Below, piece after piece: positions 12,363-25,485 of a stretch of DNA of 64,000 bases. Made by a program: the position numbers and the translations under genes. Below the pieces are notes generated by a model that did no database searches, had not been told where the DNA came from, and saw nothing but the letters and a program-made list of their open reading frames with translations. Source of the DNA: Welwitschia mirabilis. Taxonomy: Eukaryota; Gnetophyta; Gnetopsida; Welwitschiales. Position 1 is the first letter of the stretch, and the number at the start of each line of letters is the position of its first letter. The stretch spans positions 179,388,555 through 179,452,554 of the forward strand of contig JBOZIK010000001.1 of NCBI GenBank assembly GCA_051453625.1, read 5' to 3'.

Positions 12363-14290
12363 CCTCATTATTTTCCTTTTCTTCTTTTGAAAATAAATGG
12401 ATGCTCCCCATTGGATTCTGAATTCTTCCTTTGTTTGATCAGTTGGACATGTTATTGTCCCTTTTCCAAGGCCTTTAAGATCTTTATTTATTCTTCTGAA
12501 GAGCAGGATTATTCAAATCTATGATCTCTATTTTAGTCTACTTTGAAGTTATTTTTCTATCCTAGCCTCTGCCTCATGGAGGAGCCCTTGGCTTCGTTGG
12601 TTTTTCTCTCTTTTTTATAGGAGCTGAAGGGAATTTTGCTTTGAGAATTTAGCAAATACATTATGGCTTTGAAGTTGTTCCAACTTACAGTCCTAATCTT
12701 GAAGCTTACCCAAAAGGAACTACATAGATTTTAGAGGAATATTTATTCTTCGATTTTGAAAAAAAGACCACAAACATGCCTTTCAGCATAGTTATGTTCT
12801 GAGTAATCTGATCTTTAAAAGAACATAACTGTTGAAAATCCCAAGAGGACACAGCAAAAACTTTGACATCTGATTTGCATTCTTTTAATAACCTATAAAA
12901 ATTTATTGTAGCATCATTTATAAAAATTTTAAGTTCTTTTGTGGAAACTTCTATTCCCTTCTAAACAATTTTAGGTCATAATGCTTTATCTCTTTTACAA
13001 TTGTAAAAAGGGGCTCCGCTTTGACCTTTACCTAGAAGTTTTTTGAATAATACTCTTCAAATGATCTTCAAATCTATTAATAAAGTTATATAACTTCTAG
13101 GGTAATAGTTAAGGCTATGTGGTATAGTCAATTCATCATGCTTGAATCCACTCTACTTATCTAACTTCACTTCCATGAGACAAAGCTTATGGAGTAATCT
13201 CATGTTCTTCTTTTTTTTTCCAAAATTTTAATAATAAGTTGGGTAGACTCAAGCTTATTATTATAATAACCTTCTTTAACTTTTCATGAAATTCTTTTAG
13301 AGTATTAATAATACTCAACTTTATTCTGTCTTCCATCTCACCGGATAGAGTTAAAGAAGTTGAAGCGGTGCCCTGAATTAAACTTATTACTCTTTTAATT
13401 TCCTCTCTAATTTCTTATGAAAATATTTTTATTAATAAATCATGTGAAGATTTATCATAAGAGCTTGCCTTTCCCCTTTGATTCTTAAGAGCCTTATTTT
13501 CTTTTGTTATCTACCTTATGGCTCTCTTATTAGCTCTTAAAAGGGACTAATAGTATCCCAAAGAATTTTGAGCTTAAACCCATTTATATCTGTATTCTTG
13601 TGCCTTTGCATGAATCTTCATGAATTTTTCATTCATCCCCTATAGTTTTGAATAGATTTTATTCAAATATTTCCTATTTAGGTGTAGAATCCTTTCATTG
13701 TGCATGAATGTAATGGATTTTTGCCAATGTTCTATATATTCAATGTCATACTTTTTGTTTGAAACTAGATTCTACAATAAGGATACTAACTTATCTGGCC
13801 TTTCCCTTGGAAACTTTTCTAATTCTCTCTATATTTAATATCTATCTCTAGTTTAGCAATTCATTCATAAGCTTTTTGTAATTTTGTATCTAGATCTCTC
13901 AGACATTTAGAGACCTTAATATTTTCTTCTTTGCCAATGATCTCATGATGTAGATTTTCATTGATTTCTTTTTCTTGATTCAACTTTTATGTCAAGAATT
14001 TATTTTCAATTTTTAGATTACTAACTTGATTTTATAATTATGAAACTTCTTTTTTTTCCTAGATATGTTTGAATCTTATCTTTGACTAAGTTTAAAGCAC
14101 TACAGAGGCTATACAATTTGTCTTTCTTTAGTGCCTTAGAGAATTAGCTAGACTAAAGCGGATGGGAAGGAAAGAGTTCTTCGAATGTGAATTGGATTGG
14201 ATCTTATAGTATACTTAAGGAGGGTAGAAGTGAAGGAAGACTTTGAGGGGTAGTTAGGCAGTCTTATGTTCTAGAGTTCTTAGGAGACTT
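12363..14290 (-). pseudogene. Long decayed ORF, coiled-coil-rich, unrecognised family
   Basis: Conceptual reading on the minus strand gives protein-like sequence for about 1.9 kb (roughly 640 codons), broken by about 20 stops and several frameshifts. Two of the shifts sit at T runs (14050-14057 and 13211-13219). Most stops are TAA, TAG or TGA at places that become Gln, Arg or Trp by a single transition. In order it shows a Ser/Pro/Leu-rich start (SLPSLLPSL, then FTFEELFPSH), a long Lys/Glu-rich part likely to form coiled coil (for example NLKIENKFL and KEENIKVSKCLRDLDTKLQK), a middle with EYIEHWQKSITFMHNERIL, a compact part (SWDFQQLCSFKDQITQ), and a basic Pro/Lys tail (KKREKPTKPRAPP). No protease, RT, transposase or zinc-knuckle motif was seen. 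It could be the extra ORF or Gag of a large retroelement, or a dead host gene. I do not recognise it. Confidence 0.55.
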
Positions 14291-14367
14291 AATTCCCTAA
14301 CTTCAAATAGACTCTAAATAGATACTTTAACATAAGACTTATTTGGTTAGAATGGACTTTTATTTTC

Positions 14368-14405
14368 NNNNNNNNNNNNNNNNNNNNNNNNNNNNNNNNN
14401 NNNNN
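14368..14405. other. Assembly gap, 38 N
   Basis: After the gap the sequence re-enters the composite element at a point equal to about position 340 of copy A1. Confidence 0.99.
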
Positions 14406-14644
14406 ATAATATTTATATTTTAAATTTGTAATTCATTCTATGATAGGAATACCTACAATAAGGATCTTCATATCTCATATAGTTTGGACATATAAGTTAG
14501 ATGATACATAGTAAACATAGTAGTCTTTAGAAATTTGAGTTGTATCTCTCATCTACTAACTCTGCTATAACATTATTAGAAGTAGTAAGCCATTAAAATA
14601 TTTTGATTCTATAAGATCTACAACCTGAAAAAATTAACTTGATA

Positions 14645-14738
14645 TCCTTAGAAAGAAAATATAAATATTATTAGTTCTTATACCAATTATGTCCTTAGAA
14701 AGAAAATATAAATATTATTAGTTCTTATACCAATTATG
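14645..14738. repeat. Exact 47-bp tandem duplication
   Basis: The 47-bp unit beginning 'tccttagaaagaaaatat' occurs at 14645-14691 and again at 14692-14738 with no difference that I can see. It falls at the slot where copy A2 carries its own 110-bp duplication. Confidence 0.9.
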
Positions 14739-15426
14739 TCTAATAATTTTCTTTGATAGTTTAATTGGTGGAAGTGTTATACTCTATTTAGAAGATTTTA
14801 CATTTGAAGTTTTGAATGCCTTGATTGGCAGACTAAGTAACCCTTAGCATAAGTAAACTCTTTGGATAACATGGTGTTGGCCTTCACTTTTGATTCTATC
14901 ATACTTTAGTCATTAAAAGTTTCTCTTTGAAAATTTCACTATGATTTTCTTTTCCCTCCTTATTCTTAAAATGGAACTCATACATTTTATATCAAGAAGA
15001 TATCATACATTTTAGGATGCAAAACCTATATAATTAGGACTTTCACATAAAATTAGTCTCTAAGAAAGTGAAATGTTCATGTAATATCAAATTTCCCTAT
15101 CCTATATTATAGAATATTATATTAATCTTTATGTAGTTTAGTAGCATAAGGACATGACATATTTCAAAGATGTCCCTCATACTAGCTTTGCTTACATATT
15201 ATCTACAAAGCATTACATAGTCTATGATGTACATAATTCTACATGACATATTGCCTTTATTAGAAGTTGTGAAATTTTATTTTATTAATCATTATCACAT
15301 TGCTTTTTCTTTTAAAGAAAAATACAGAAAAAACAAATAAGAATGCCTATGAGTCTCTTTATTGATAAGAAAAATCATTATATTATAATTGATAATTAAA
15401 GAAAAATTCTATTAAATATTTAAAAT

Positions 15427-15865
15427 ATTAGGATTTTAAGCCAAATCTTATTCTTAAGCTCTTATATTGAGTCTTAATCTAGTAAAGGAGCATTATCCCT
15501 TGTAGTTAATTTACACATTGTAATTGACAATATAAGGTAAGATTTGTTTAAAAATGAGAAACTAAGACATGTAGTTAAATGGAGGATGGAATTTAGAGTT
15601 TCAGTCCTAACTTGGATTAAAAGTCAAATCCTATTTAAAGGACTTGAATCCTTGCACATTGTATGATAGTAGGTTTATTTTCCTAATAGATAGTAGAGCT
15701 TTTTTTTAGTTGTATGTATTTCTCTCTACCTTTAAGGGTTTCACACTCTAAACCTACATATATTATATATTTTCTTTTTCTTTTTATTTTTAACTCTTTC
15801 ATTTTAATTGTTCTTATTACTATTACTACACATAAACTCTAATTATTTGTAATAATTGATTTGGG
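15427..15865 (+). repeat. LTR-like block 1 of copy A3
   Basis: Counterpart of 1405-1860 and 6451-6880, with the same box order. Confidence 0.5.
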
Positions 15866-15989
15866 AGGATTATGTTTTGATCACCATTTTTTAGTGAATA
15901 TTTAAATAAAAAGGTTAAAATGTTGAATCTAGATTTTTCTCACCCTGTTTGATCTCTTGTGATTTTATCTAGAGCTTGAAGTAAATATT

Positions 15990-16721
15990 TAAGGGTGTGT
16001 AATTTAAACTTGGAGAATTACAACTTTCCTAAGAACTATGCCTGATTTTATTTTCTTTCTTTATAGATTATTTATCAAGGAGATCCATGAATCTAAATAA
16101 GATATTATTAAAACTTTTACTAGAAGGAACTATGATTTGCAAAATATAAAAGTCATTAATTTATTATATGAAAAAGGATGGAATACTACACTTTTTAGGA
16201 AATATTTTTCTTTATCTGATCAGGAATTATTAAGGCTTTATTAAATGATACTCAAATTAATTTATAAATGCATTATTGATTTAATTTTAAGGAAGTAATA
16301 AGAAGAACAAATACCATAGTACTATTAAAGAAAATGAATATTTGTTTCTCGAAAACAAATGCATGCAATAGGATTTAGATTCATAAAAAGCCCTATCTAA
16401 TGGATACATAAGAATCTAAGAAGGAATTGGATTTTAGAATAATTTTATGTTATAATGGTATGTCCAAGATTAGTGGGTTACAAGGTCTTATGTCATTTAA
16501 TTCTTGTTAACCTTGTTAGGTGTCTTGATAGAAAGTTCAGATTATGTAGTAATAGTTATGAAGTTGTTAGTGTTCTTAATATGCATAAATGATGATGTTC
16601 TACTAGTGGATCTTTATCTCAAGTTCAAGTACTATATTTAGGTAAAGGTAAAAATAACAAAAAGAAGTAAAAATCAATTTGATTAAAATGGAAAATCAAA
16701 GCACATGTAAATAAAGATTAT
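15990..16721 (+). pseudogene. Decayed copia-type gag, copy A3
   Basis: Aligns to the gag remnants at 1980 and 7010. The zinc-knuckle slot is 16680-16721, with TGA for the first Cys, TGG for the second Cys, the His kept and the last Cys replaced by Tyr. It is the most degraded knuckle of the three. Confidence 0.5.
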
Positions 16722-17316
16722 TCACTACTTATCCATGATCATGTTTCTTATTCTAAAACCAAGTCTTTCAAATAAGAGTGATTATTTTTAATGGAGGATA
16801 ATTCTCTTTGATGCTTTTACATTGAATTATGATATATTATTCTTGCATAATAAAAAATTATTGATGAAAGTTATATAGTATTTTATTCTTTGTTTTATTA
16901 TAGTTTTTTATTAGGAGGTACAAATTCTCATAGTAATCAAGAAGTTTACAAAAACTAGTCCTATTGAACTTCTCTTAAACTACATTGATATTATATGAGA
17001 CTTATTTCCAAAATTTGATTTGAGATCTTTATATGTTGAATAATTTTATAAGTCCTTAGCTCTAATGCTAAAATAAACTATTTAATGAAGAGCATCCAAT
17101 TATTATTATTGGCTTCTATCTCTTATTCATCATGATCTATTCTATTTTAGTTAGTTTGAACAAGGATCATTTAGCCTTATTAATGGTTATTTTACTCTAT
17201 AGTATTATGATATCAAATGAAAGTTAGAGGAAAGTGTATAAGATCCTTCAATAGTAAAGATGAGATGGATATTCTAAGTGCTTTACATCAATCAAGAAGA
17301 GAGATTTATGTTTGAA

Positions 17317-17745
17317 TAGAAGATTATTAGGTCTGAAACTAAATTTGGTAATTGAGATATTAATTATGTTTTAATACTATGAAAGAAAATTAATCTATAA
17401 AGTAAGACCTATAAATAAATAAGAGGAAAAGACATGAAATTAAATGAAATATGGGGATTGGGGCTTTAATCTTGGCTTGGATTAAAATCCTAATCCTATT
17501 TAAAAGGATTGAGTCATTGCACATTATATGGTAGTGAGTCCAATTTCATAATAGATAATGAAGCTATTTATTTTTTCATGAATATTTCCCTTTATGTTTT
17601 AGGGTTTTATCATATATATTTGCATGTATTATGAATTTTCTTTTTTTCCTTTTTTTTGCAACTTTTCTACTATTTAATGCTTTACTATTCTCATTATTAC
17701 TACTATGCATAAGCTTTCCTTTTCATAATAATTACTTTAGAATAT
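17317..17745 (+). repeat. LTR-like block 2 of copy A3
   Basis: Shared boundary block between gag modules A3 and B3. Counterpart of 8372-8800. Confidence 0.5.
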
Positions 17746-17912
17746 TAGACTTTAATCCCTTTGATTTAACAAATTTTTAAAAACAAAAGTAGTTTTACAG
17801 TCTATAGAAACCTAACTAGGGTTTTTACTCTATTTGATATTTTCCATCTTACATAAATATTTGAAAATATATATATATATATAAGGATATATAGTTTGAA
17901 CTTGGAAGAATT

Positions 17913-18658
17913 ATGGCTTTTATTAAAACCAAGGTTATTTATATTTTTTTTGTATATTCTTAATTTAATGGGAGTTTTAAATGTAACTATGAATACTATT
18001 AAAAAGTTTAATGAAAGATATTATGATTTGTAAAAGATAAAAATCAGATATCTATTATGCTAAAAAGGATAGGATGCTATAATAGGATGCTACATTTATG
18101 TTAAACATTTATTCTTATCTAATAAGAAATGGTTGAGAATTGATTGAAGAACACTAAGCTTAGTCTATAGATGAAGTTGTAATTTAATTTTTATTGACCA
18201 CTAAGAAGTAAAAATTATAACAAGATTATTAAAAAAGATGGATATGCATTTCTATGCTATAAATATATTCCAAATACTTTATGTTCATAAAAACCTTTAT
18301 TTAATGTATATACATGAATTTAAGAAGCTTTTAAATTTTTGACATAATATAATGTTGTAGTAGAAGATTTGGAAGAAATAGGTTTTAGGTTTTAGGTAAC
18401 AAAGGCTTGTAATCTTGTTGGATGTCTTATTAGAAAGCTAGGATTATGCAATGATAGCATGTAGTACGAATATCTTTACACCATTGAATTATGATAAGTT
18501 TCCAATGTTCTCATAATGAGGAATAGAAACATTCTAAGATTGTTGAATGTTCATTTGGGGCTGAGACATTTTATGTAGGTGGAGATTAAAAGAATGAAAA
18601 TTAAAAATAATAGGTTTGCTATAAATGCAATAAAAAAGAACACATAAGGTGATACTAT
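17913..18658 (+). pseudogene. Decayed copia-type gag, module B3
   Basis: Counterpart of B2. The zinc knuckle at 18617-18658 reads CYKCNKKEHIR, then a TGA where module B2 has Ser, then YY. CX2CX4H is kept and the final Cys is again Tyr, as in B2. No pol domain follows. Confidence 0.55.
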
Positions 18659-19228
18659 CCACTACTTGCACATAGTAATGTTTTCTCTACTAAGGGTAAT
18701 TTTGTAAGAAATATTAACATTGTTGTTATAGAGGATGATCCTCTTTGATTGCTTTAAGATGAGTCATGGTATATTCTCTCTTATTCATGACATATTCCTA
18801 ATGGAAGGTGTATAGTATTTTGTTCTGTAGTTTGTATTTTTTATTAGTAAAAAATTTACAAACTTATGTAGAATTGAATGAACTTGGCTATTGAACTCCT
18901 CTTGAATAGTGTTGAGATTGCATTATGATTTCTTCCATAGTTTAGTGCAAGATCTCCATATGCTAAAGGGGTTTGAAAGGATCTATTTCCAGTGTTAAAA
19001 AGAACCATTTAGTGGAGAGGTTCTAGATGTTGTATTTGGTAGTTAATTCTTCTCTACCATGATCTAGCTTGTTTTGGTTAGTTTGGGTAAGGATGCTTTA
19101 CACCTTTTTATGGTAGTTTCAATTGGAATTAGCATGACAATAAGATAAAATGCAATATAACATTCTTTAGTATTAAAGATCATATTCTTATTTTAAATTC
19201 TTCATGTGCATGAATAAGCTAGATTTCC

Positions 19229-19675
19229 TTCAAGTGGGATATTATTAATCAAATCTTATGTTTAAGTTATTATGTTATGTTTTAACGTTCTAAAGGAAGA
19301 TTATCTTATAAAGTAAGAACTATGAATAAATGAGAGAGTAATAAACCTAATTAAATGGAGGTTAAAATTTAGGATTTTATTCTTAGCTTGACTTAAAACC
19401 TTAATCCTATTAAGAGGGCTTGGATTCTTACACATACGAGGGTGGCAAGTCCTTTTATATAATACATGATAGATCCTTTCTTCTTATATGGGTTTTTACC
19501 TTGGGCTTTGAGGGTTCCACCATATCAATCTACATGTAGTTTGCATTTTCATTCCATCTCCAACACACCCCACCTCCCCCCTCCATGTCTCCAAAACGTT
19601 TCTTCTATTATAGATTTGATTGTTCTTATTATTGCCATTATGAATAAACTCTAGTTTTTTGTAATCCAATCTTCT
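19229..19675 (+). repeat. Polypurine tract and LTR-like block 3 (B3)
   Basis: 'ttcaagtgggatattattaa' near 19229-19248 is close to the plant copia polypurine/LTR junction and is the best-kept example in the window. The following block matches 10290-10760. Confidence 0.65.
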
Positions 19676-20139
19676 CTCCCACTATCTTTATGACTTTGTT
19701 AATCTTCTCAAATTTAGAGTTTTAACAAGCCTTAATAAAGCCAAAGGAATTACAAATGTGTCAATAATTCAATATGTAGATATCTTCTAAGTAGAATAAG
19801 TTAAGGCTATTAGCTTCTAACTATCTATGGCCTTAAGAATCACTAAATAAAAATTTCTTCATGCTTTCACACATTATTCTAGTCATTTAGTGATGACACT
19901 TCTCATATTCATTATCTCATAATAAAATTTATTCATCTTGAAGTTATTTGTATGACATATTTAGTTAGTATGTCCTTAGGTTATTAAAAAGAACCCAGAA
20001 GATCATAATTTATATGGTCCTTATGTCATCTTCATATACATATCTCATTTAAAGTTGATAAATATTTTGTTTCTTATTCTCTATTTTATTTCTAAGATCT
20101 TTAATAAGATGGAATAACTCAAATAAAACACACAGAGAG

Positions 20140-20246
20140 AATGTATGAATGAGTGATTGAGTGATTCAGTGAGTGAGAGTGAGAGTGAGTGAGTGTGTGT
20201 GTGTGTGAAAGAGAGAGAGAGAGAGAGGAAGGGAGGGAGAGAGAGT
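20140..20246. repeat. Compound microsatellite (GAGT)n(GT)n(GA)n
   Basis: GAGT/GTGA-type, then GT, then GA and GGGA repeats. It occupies the same place in the copied unit as the AGAA/GATA/AG array at 11233-11343. Confidence 0.9.
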
Positions 20247-20249
20247 AAT

Positions 20250-20966
20250 ATGCTGACTATCTAATTCAATTAATAAATAATGGAAGATTATGAATTATCT
20301 TGTTCAAAAATTCACCCTAGTTAATTCAATTAATTCAACAAAAATTGTAGGGATAAACAAGCTAGACTTAGGTCATATTAAGATATCAACTTCATTTATT
20401 TTTAATTTTATCTAATTTACATATCTAACTAGAAATATCTACACATTAATAACTTGTGGAATAAAAGAAGAGTAGAACATATGTACTTGTTATTAAAGCA
20501 CCTTTTCATGTCATAGTTCACATTTATGATCAACTAACATAATTCTAAATTGAAACACTTCTATTATTAACGTGATATAATTAATGTCAAAGAAATCTTT
20601 AACATTCTTTGACAAGGCTAGAAACTTTTTTCGCAATCAATGAACATCCCTTGAATAATAACTGAAATTGCCTAGTAATTACGTACATCAGGTTTATAAT
20701 ATGGTGTATATAGGAAATGAAATTATGAACTCTCTTTGACATCACTAAAAGTTTCTTTCCTTTTTATTAAATATGTAATAATAAAGGGTTTTACGTTCCA
20801 CATAGCATTTTTCTAGAAACACAATAACGACTAATGGAAATGAAAATGTATAAATCCATTAGGTTATAAACTCACACTCTCATTAACTGAATTCAAATAG
20901 GATATGATCTACTAGTTGAGTTTTTTAAATCATTAATTTATGGTTATTAAACTTTATCCATCCAAA
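20250..20966. other. AT-rich DNA without recognisable feature
   Basis: Nothing recognised, apart from short direct repeats of 'attcaattaatt'. Confidence 0.5.
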
Positions 20967-21174
20967 TTTATAATGTAAATCCTTTCCAAAATGCATCCAT
21001 ATGTTCTTGGCTTCATTCAAATTGCTTAAGTGGTCCTAGACATACACTTGAATCTCATGCATGAGGATGATGTATTGTTTATCTAAAAGTTGCAAGTATA
21101 GTCTTTAACAACTAAAATATCTAGCATTATGACTTACTTGTTGATATCCTATAAGGTCTAGAGAGAATTTTTAA
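20967..21174. repeat. Repeat family C, copy 1 (partial)
   Basis: Matches the start of C copy 2 at 21275 with a few differences, then is cut by a gap. Confidence 0.85.
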
Positions 21175-21274
21175 NNNNNNNNNNNNNNNNNNNNNNNNNN
21201 NNNNNNNNNNNNNNNNNNNNNNNNNNNNNNNNNNNNNNNNNNNNNNNNNNNNNNNNNNNNNNNNNNNNNNNNNN
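21175..21274. other. Assembly gap, 100 N
   Basis: After the gap the sequence jumps back to a paralogue of 20967. Confidence 0.99.
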
Positions 21275-23008
21275 TTTATAATGCAAATCCTTTCCAAAAT
21301 GCATCCATATGTCCTTGGCTTTAGTCAACGTGCTTAAGTGGTCCTAAACTTACACTTGAATCTCATGCATGAGGATGATGTATTATTTATCTAAAAGTTG
21401 CAAGGATAGTTTTTAACAACTAAAATATCTAGCATTATGACTTACTTATTGATATCCTATAAGGTCTAGAGAGAATTTTTAAGTTGGATATTTAGTGATT
21501 TTTCAAAGGTACCATATATATTGGATAAATTAACACACAGTTAACTCAATGTTGATTAAGCAACTTCTCAAGGGTATTGTAATAATTCAATTCACAAAAT
21601 CAAAATATTACAATAATGAAATGCTTCACTTAATCTTATGAAATAAAATCCTCTTCCATTTTATATATACGATACTAAATGAAATGTATCGTAATAATTT
21701 AGTTCATAAAAACATATCATAGAGAATGAGTTAATGGATGACATTGAAGTCATTGCTTAAGAAAATGCAGAATGAGGGAAAAGAAGTTACAAATTTTTTG
21801 CAAAGATGTAGAGGACCTTTAATAGCTAGGGTTTAAATGAATAAGGTAAAGAAAATAAGTGTGATTAAGAATAATAATGTAAGAACATTAACATAAGATG
21901 GATTTTGGATGTGCATTACAAATAAATTTGTCTAAAAAGGATATACAATTTAGATGACAATTTCTTATTCTCTTTCTTTGGCTCATTTCATTTTTTTAGC
22001 TCATTGATCTTCTGCTTCCTTGCCTATAAAATAATAGTATAGTTTAACTTCTTCCTGTATCTCTTTAATTTTCTAAACCAATTATCCTTCACTAATTCTT
22101 ATATCTTGAATTTATTATTCATTTACTACATTCGATCAGATCTATGGTGATGTAAAACCTTAATCATTATCAAAACCATTGAATTACATGTATGGTGTTG
22201 TTTTTTCTTCTTTTTCATGTGTTGTAGATGCCATACTTGTCAAGTGGAATTTGTGATTTATAGTTGTAGGAAAGAAATGAAAAAAGGTTCACAGAAAGCA
22301 AATCCTAAGAGAAGGCATAAAAAAGGAAGTGGATATGTAAATAAATATGGGATGTAAAAGCACAAACATGATTAACTAATGATACATTACATTACAACAT
22401 GATTCCTATTTCACTTTTGATCACCTTCTATATTCTTCTCTTACTTCTCTTCATAACTTCTAAACTGCTTAAAGAGATTGTGATGTTGGATTACTTCTCT
22501 TTGTGTCTTCCAAACTACCCAGAGTAACTATGACCTATGGACTTAAAAGAATAATTAGAATAACCACTTCAATTGACTATGATTTTGGACTTAATGCTTA
22601 CAATTGTAAACACATACATCCCATTTACATGAACCATTTATCATATCAGAATAATTGAATTTCTAACACTCTTAAAAGGACTTGGTAAAAGAGTTTTTTT
22701 TTCATATCTTTCAAACTGCCTAAAGTGACGGTGACCTTGACACTCTCAAAGGGCTCGTGGAAGAGTTTGTTATTTGACAACTGGAGGCTTCTTGCTTCTA
22801 TCAAAATTCATATCTTTGGTTGATCACTTATCTATACTGGGCTTCCTCTTGCTGGTGGCTTCTCTATAATGGGCTTCCTCTTGGTGGTAGACTTTCTCAA
22901 TTTACATGTTATATGCCTTCCATCCTTGTTGTGGCATAGCCAAATCACTTATTCACACTTTGGAGAGCTTTTGTTACTTGCAAATGCATTGTAATGCTGG
23001 GAATGGTC
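21275..23008. repeat. Repeat family C, copy 2
   Basis: About 1.7 kb, repeated from its position 21408 onward at 23109-24793. It contains several spaced copies of a motif like 'cttccaaactacccagagta' (near 22440, 22500 and 22705). No coding sequence is credible. Confidence 0.85.
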
Positions 23009-23108
23009 NNNNNNNNNNNNNNNNNNNNNNNNNNNNNNNNNNNNNNNNNNNNNNNNNNNNNNNNNNNNNNNNNNNNNNNNNNNNNNNNNNNNNNNNNNNN
23101 NNNNNNNN
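23009..23108. other. Assembly gap, 100 N
   Basis: After the gap the sequence jumps back to a paralogue of 21408. Confidence 0.99.
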
Positions 23109-24793
23109 ATAGTCTTTAACAACTAAAATATCTAGCATTATGACTTACTTGTTGATATCCTATAAGGTCTAGAGAGAATTTTTAAGTTAGATATTTAATG
23201 ATTTTTCAAAGGTACCATGTATATTGGATAAATTAACACACACTTAACTCAATGTTGATTAAGAAACTTCTCAAGGGTATTGTAATAATTCAATTCACAA
23301 ACTCAAAATATTACAATAATGAAATGCTTCACTTAATCTTATGAAATAAAATCCTGTTCCATTTTAGATATACGATAATAAATGAAATGTATTGTAATAA
23401 TTTAGTTCATAAAAACATATCACAGAGAATGATTTAATGGATGGCATTGAAGACATTGCTTAAGAAAATGCAGAATGAGGGAAAAGAAGGAAGTTACAAA
23501 TTTCCTTGCAAAGATGTAGAGGACCTTCAATAGCTAGGGTTTAAATGAATGAGGTAAATAAGATAAGTGTGATTAAGAATAATAAGTAAAGCAACATTAA
23601 CATAAGATGTATGTTGTGTGTGCATTACAAATAAATTCGGCTAAAAATGATATACAATTCAGATGATAATTCCTTATTCTCTTCCTTTGGCTCATTTCAT
23701 TTTTTTAGCTCATTGATCTTTTGCTTCCTTACCTATAAAATAATAGTACGGTTCAACCTCTTCCTATATCTCTTTAATTTTTTAAACCACTTGTACTTCA
23801 CTAATTCTTATATCTTGAATTTATTATTCATTTACTACATTCGATCAGATCTATGATGATGTGAAACCTTGATCATTACCAAAACCATTGAATTACATGT
23901 AGGGTGTTGTTTTTTCTTCTTTCTCATGTGTTATAGATACCATACTTATCAAGTGGAATTTGTGATTTATAGTTGTAGGAAAGAAATTCAAAAAGGTTCA
24001 CAGAAAGCAAATCCTAAGAGAAATCATAAAAAAGGAAGTGAATATGTAAATAAATATGAGATGTAAAAGCACAAACATGATTAAATAATAATACATTACA
24101 TCACAACATGATTCCTATTTCACTTTTGATCACATTCTATATTCTTCTCTTACTTCTCTTCATAACTTCTAAACTGCTTAAAGTGATTGTGACATTGGAT
24201 TACTTCTCTTTGTATCTTCCAAACTACCTAGAGTAACTATGACTTGTGAACTTAAAAGAATAATCAGAATAACCACTTCAATTGACTATGATTTTGGACC
24301 TAATGCATACAATTGCAAACACATACATCCCACTTACATGAATCATTTATCATATCAAAATAATTGAATTTCTAACACTCTTAAAAGGACTTGGTAAAAG
24401 AGTTTGTTTTTTATATCTTTCAAACTGCTTAAAGTGACTGTAACCTTTACACTTGGAAGAATGGTCACAACTGCAAACATGTGCATCTAGTTCCATAAAG
24501 CATTATGGAAGAGTTTATTATTTGACACTGTCAAAGGGCTCATGGAAGAGTTTATTATTTGACAACTGAAGGCTTCTTGCTTCTACCAAAATTCATATCT
24601 TTGGTTGATCACTTATCTATACTGGGCTTCCTCTTATTGGTGGCTTCTCTATAATGGGTCTCCTCTCGGTGGTAGGCTTTCTCAATTTACATGTTATATG
24701 CCTTCTATCCTTGTTGTGGCATAGACAAGTCACTTATTCACACTTTGGATAGCTTTTGTTACTTGCAAATGCATTGTAATGCTGGGAATGGTC
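23109..24793. repeat. Repeat family C, copy 3
   Basis: Third copy. Relative to copy 2 it has an extra stretch near 24445-24530 in which 'catggaagagtttattattt' is nearly duplicated. It then runs on into the gene island. Confidence 0.85.
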
Positions 24794-24837
24794 CTTCGTT
24801 CACTACTTATTTTGCAATGATGAAAATGTTTCTTAAT

Positions 24838-25384
24838 TCATTGCTTATTTGAACTATGAAGCTCTAGAACAAAGACATTTTCAATAATAAGACCTCCAAC
24901 TCCTTTCCTTCCTTCTCCAAGCATGTTATTATTCATAGCATTACGCTCTACATTCCATGTGACTCCCCTTCTTTCTCTCCAAAGATCTTTATTTGAAGCT
25001 CTTCTCTTATTTGGATCCCCATAGAGTAGTATTGTAATCTGCTTCTTGTTTGTTTGAAATTTAAGTCTTTCAGCCAATACAAAAACCTACTCATTAAAAG
25101 ACTGAATTTCAGTACTAATATTTCCAAAAGAAACTGTGTATCATTTACCTCTCTTTATCCACCACAACTTTGATGTGGGGGCTTTGCATTTTTTTGGCAT
25201 GGAATTGGGGGTAATAGTTCTTGCAATGGATGTGAAAATTTCGAAAAACCTTAGCTGTCCCAATCTTCAGAAAATTCCTGCCCGATTTAAGAAAAACAGA
25301 AGAAGAAAAGACAGAATCCCAAAATTCTTTAAAATGACTAGGAATAGATGATTTATTGATTGGGTATACCAAAGAGCTGGCCAT
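24838..25384 (-). CDS. Candidate divergent gene, function unknown (partial model)
   Basis: On the minus strand an ATGGCC start at 25384 opens a 79-codon frame beginning MASSLVYPINKSSIPSHF, Ser-rich and low in acidic residues like many organelle targeting peptides. The frame ends at 'gagaggtaaatg', which would serve as an AG|GTAAAT splice donor near 25148. A second open frame on the same strand (24838-25077; GDPNKRRASNKDLWRERRG...) could be a following exon. A TATAAATA box lies about 100 bp upstream on the same strand. The region shares the higher GC and CpG of the neighbouring gene. No domain was recognised, and both frames could be chance. Confidence 0.3.
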
Positions 25385-25485
25385 CTACTAACAGCCTTGA
25401 GCGCCACCATGAAAAAGAATCTGATATTTGAAAAAACGTAATGGTCTCAGTCTGTTAATCAATGGCGTTCATGCTTTCAGTCCAA

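Larger units (their letters stand above)
14406..17745 (+). mobile_element. Composite copia-like element, copy A3 (left module)
   Basis: Third copy of the unit at 1-3624 and 4921-8830, continuing into module B3 (17745-19675) with the same LTR-gag-LTR-gag-LTR order. A sampled block at 14440-14640 is clearly nearer to copy A1 than to A2. Confidence 0.6.

Noticed and set aside
23869-24066. 65-codon frame in repeat C
   Set aside because: The parallel copy at 22165-22360 breaks the frame, and the residues show no motif.
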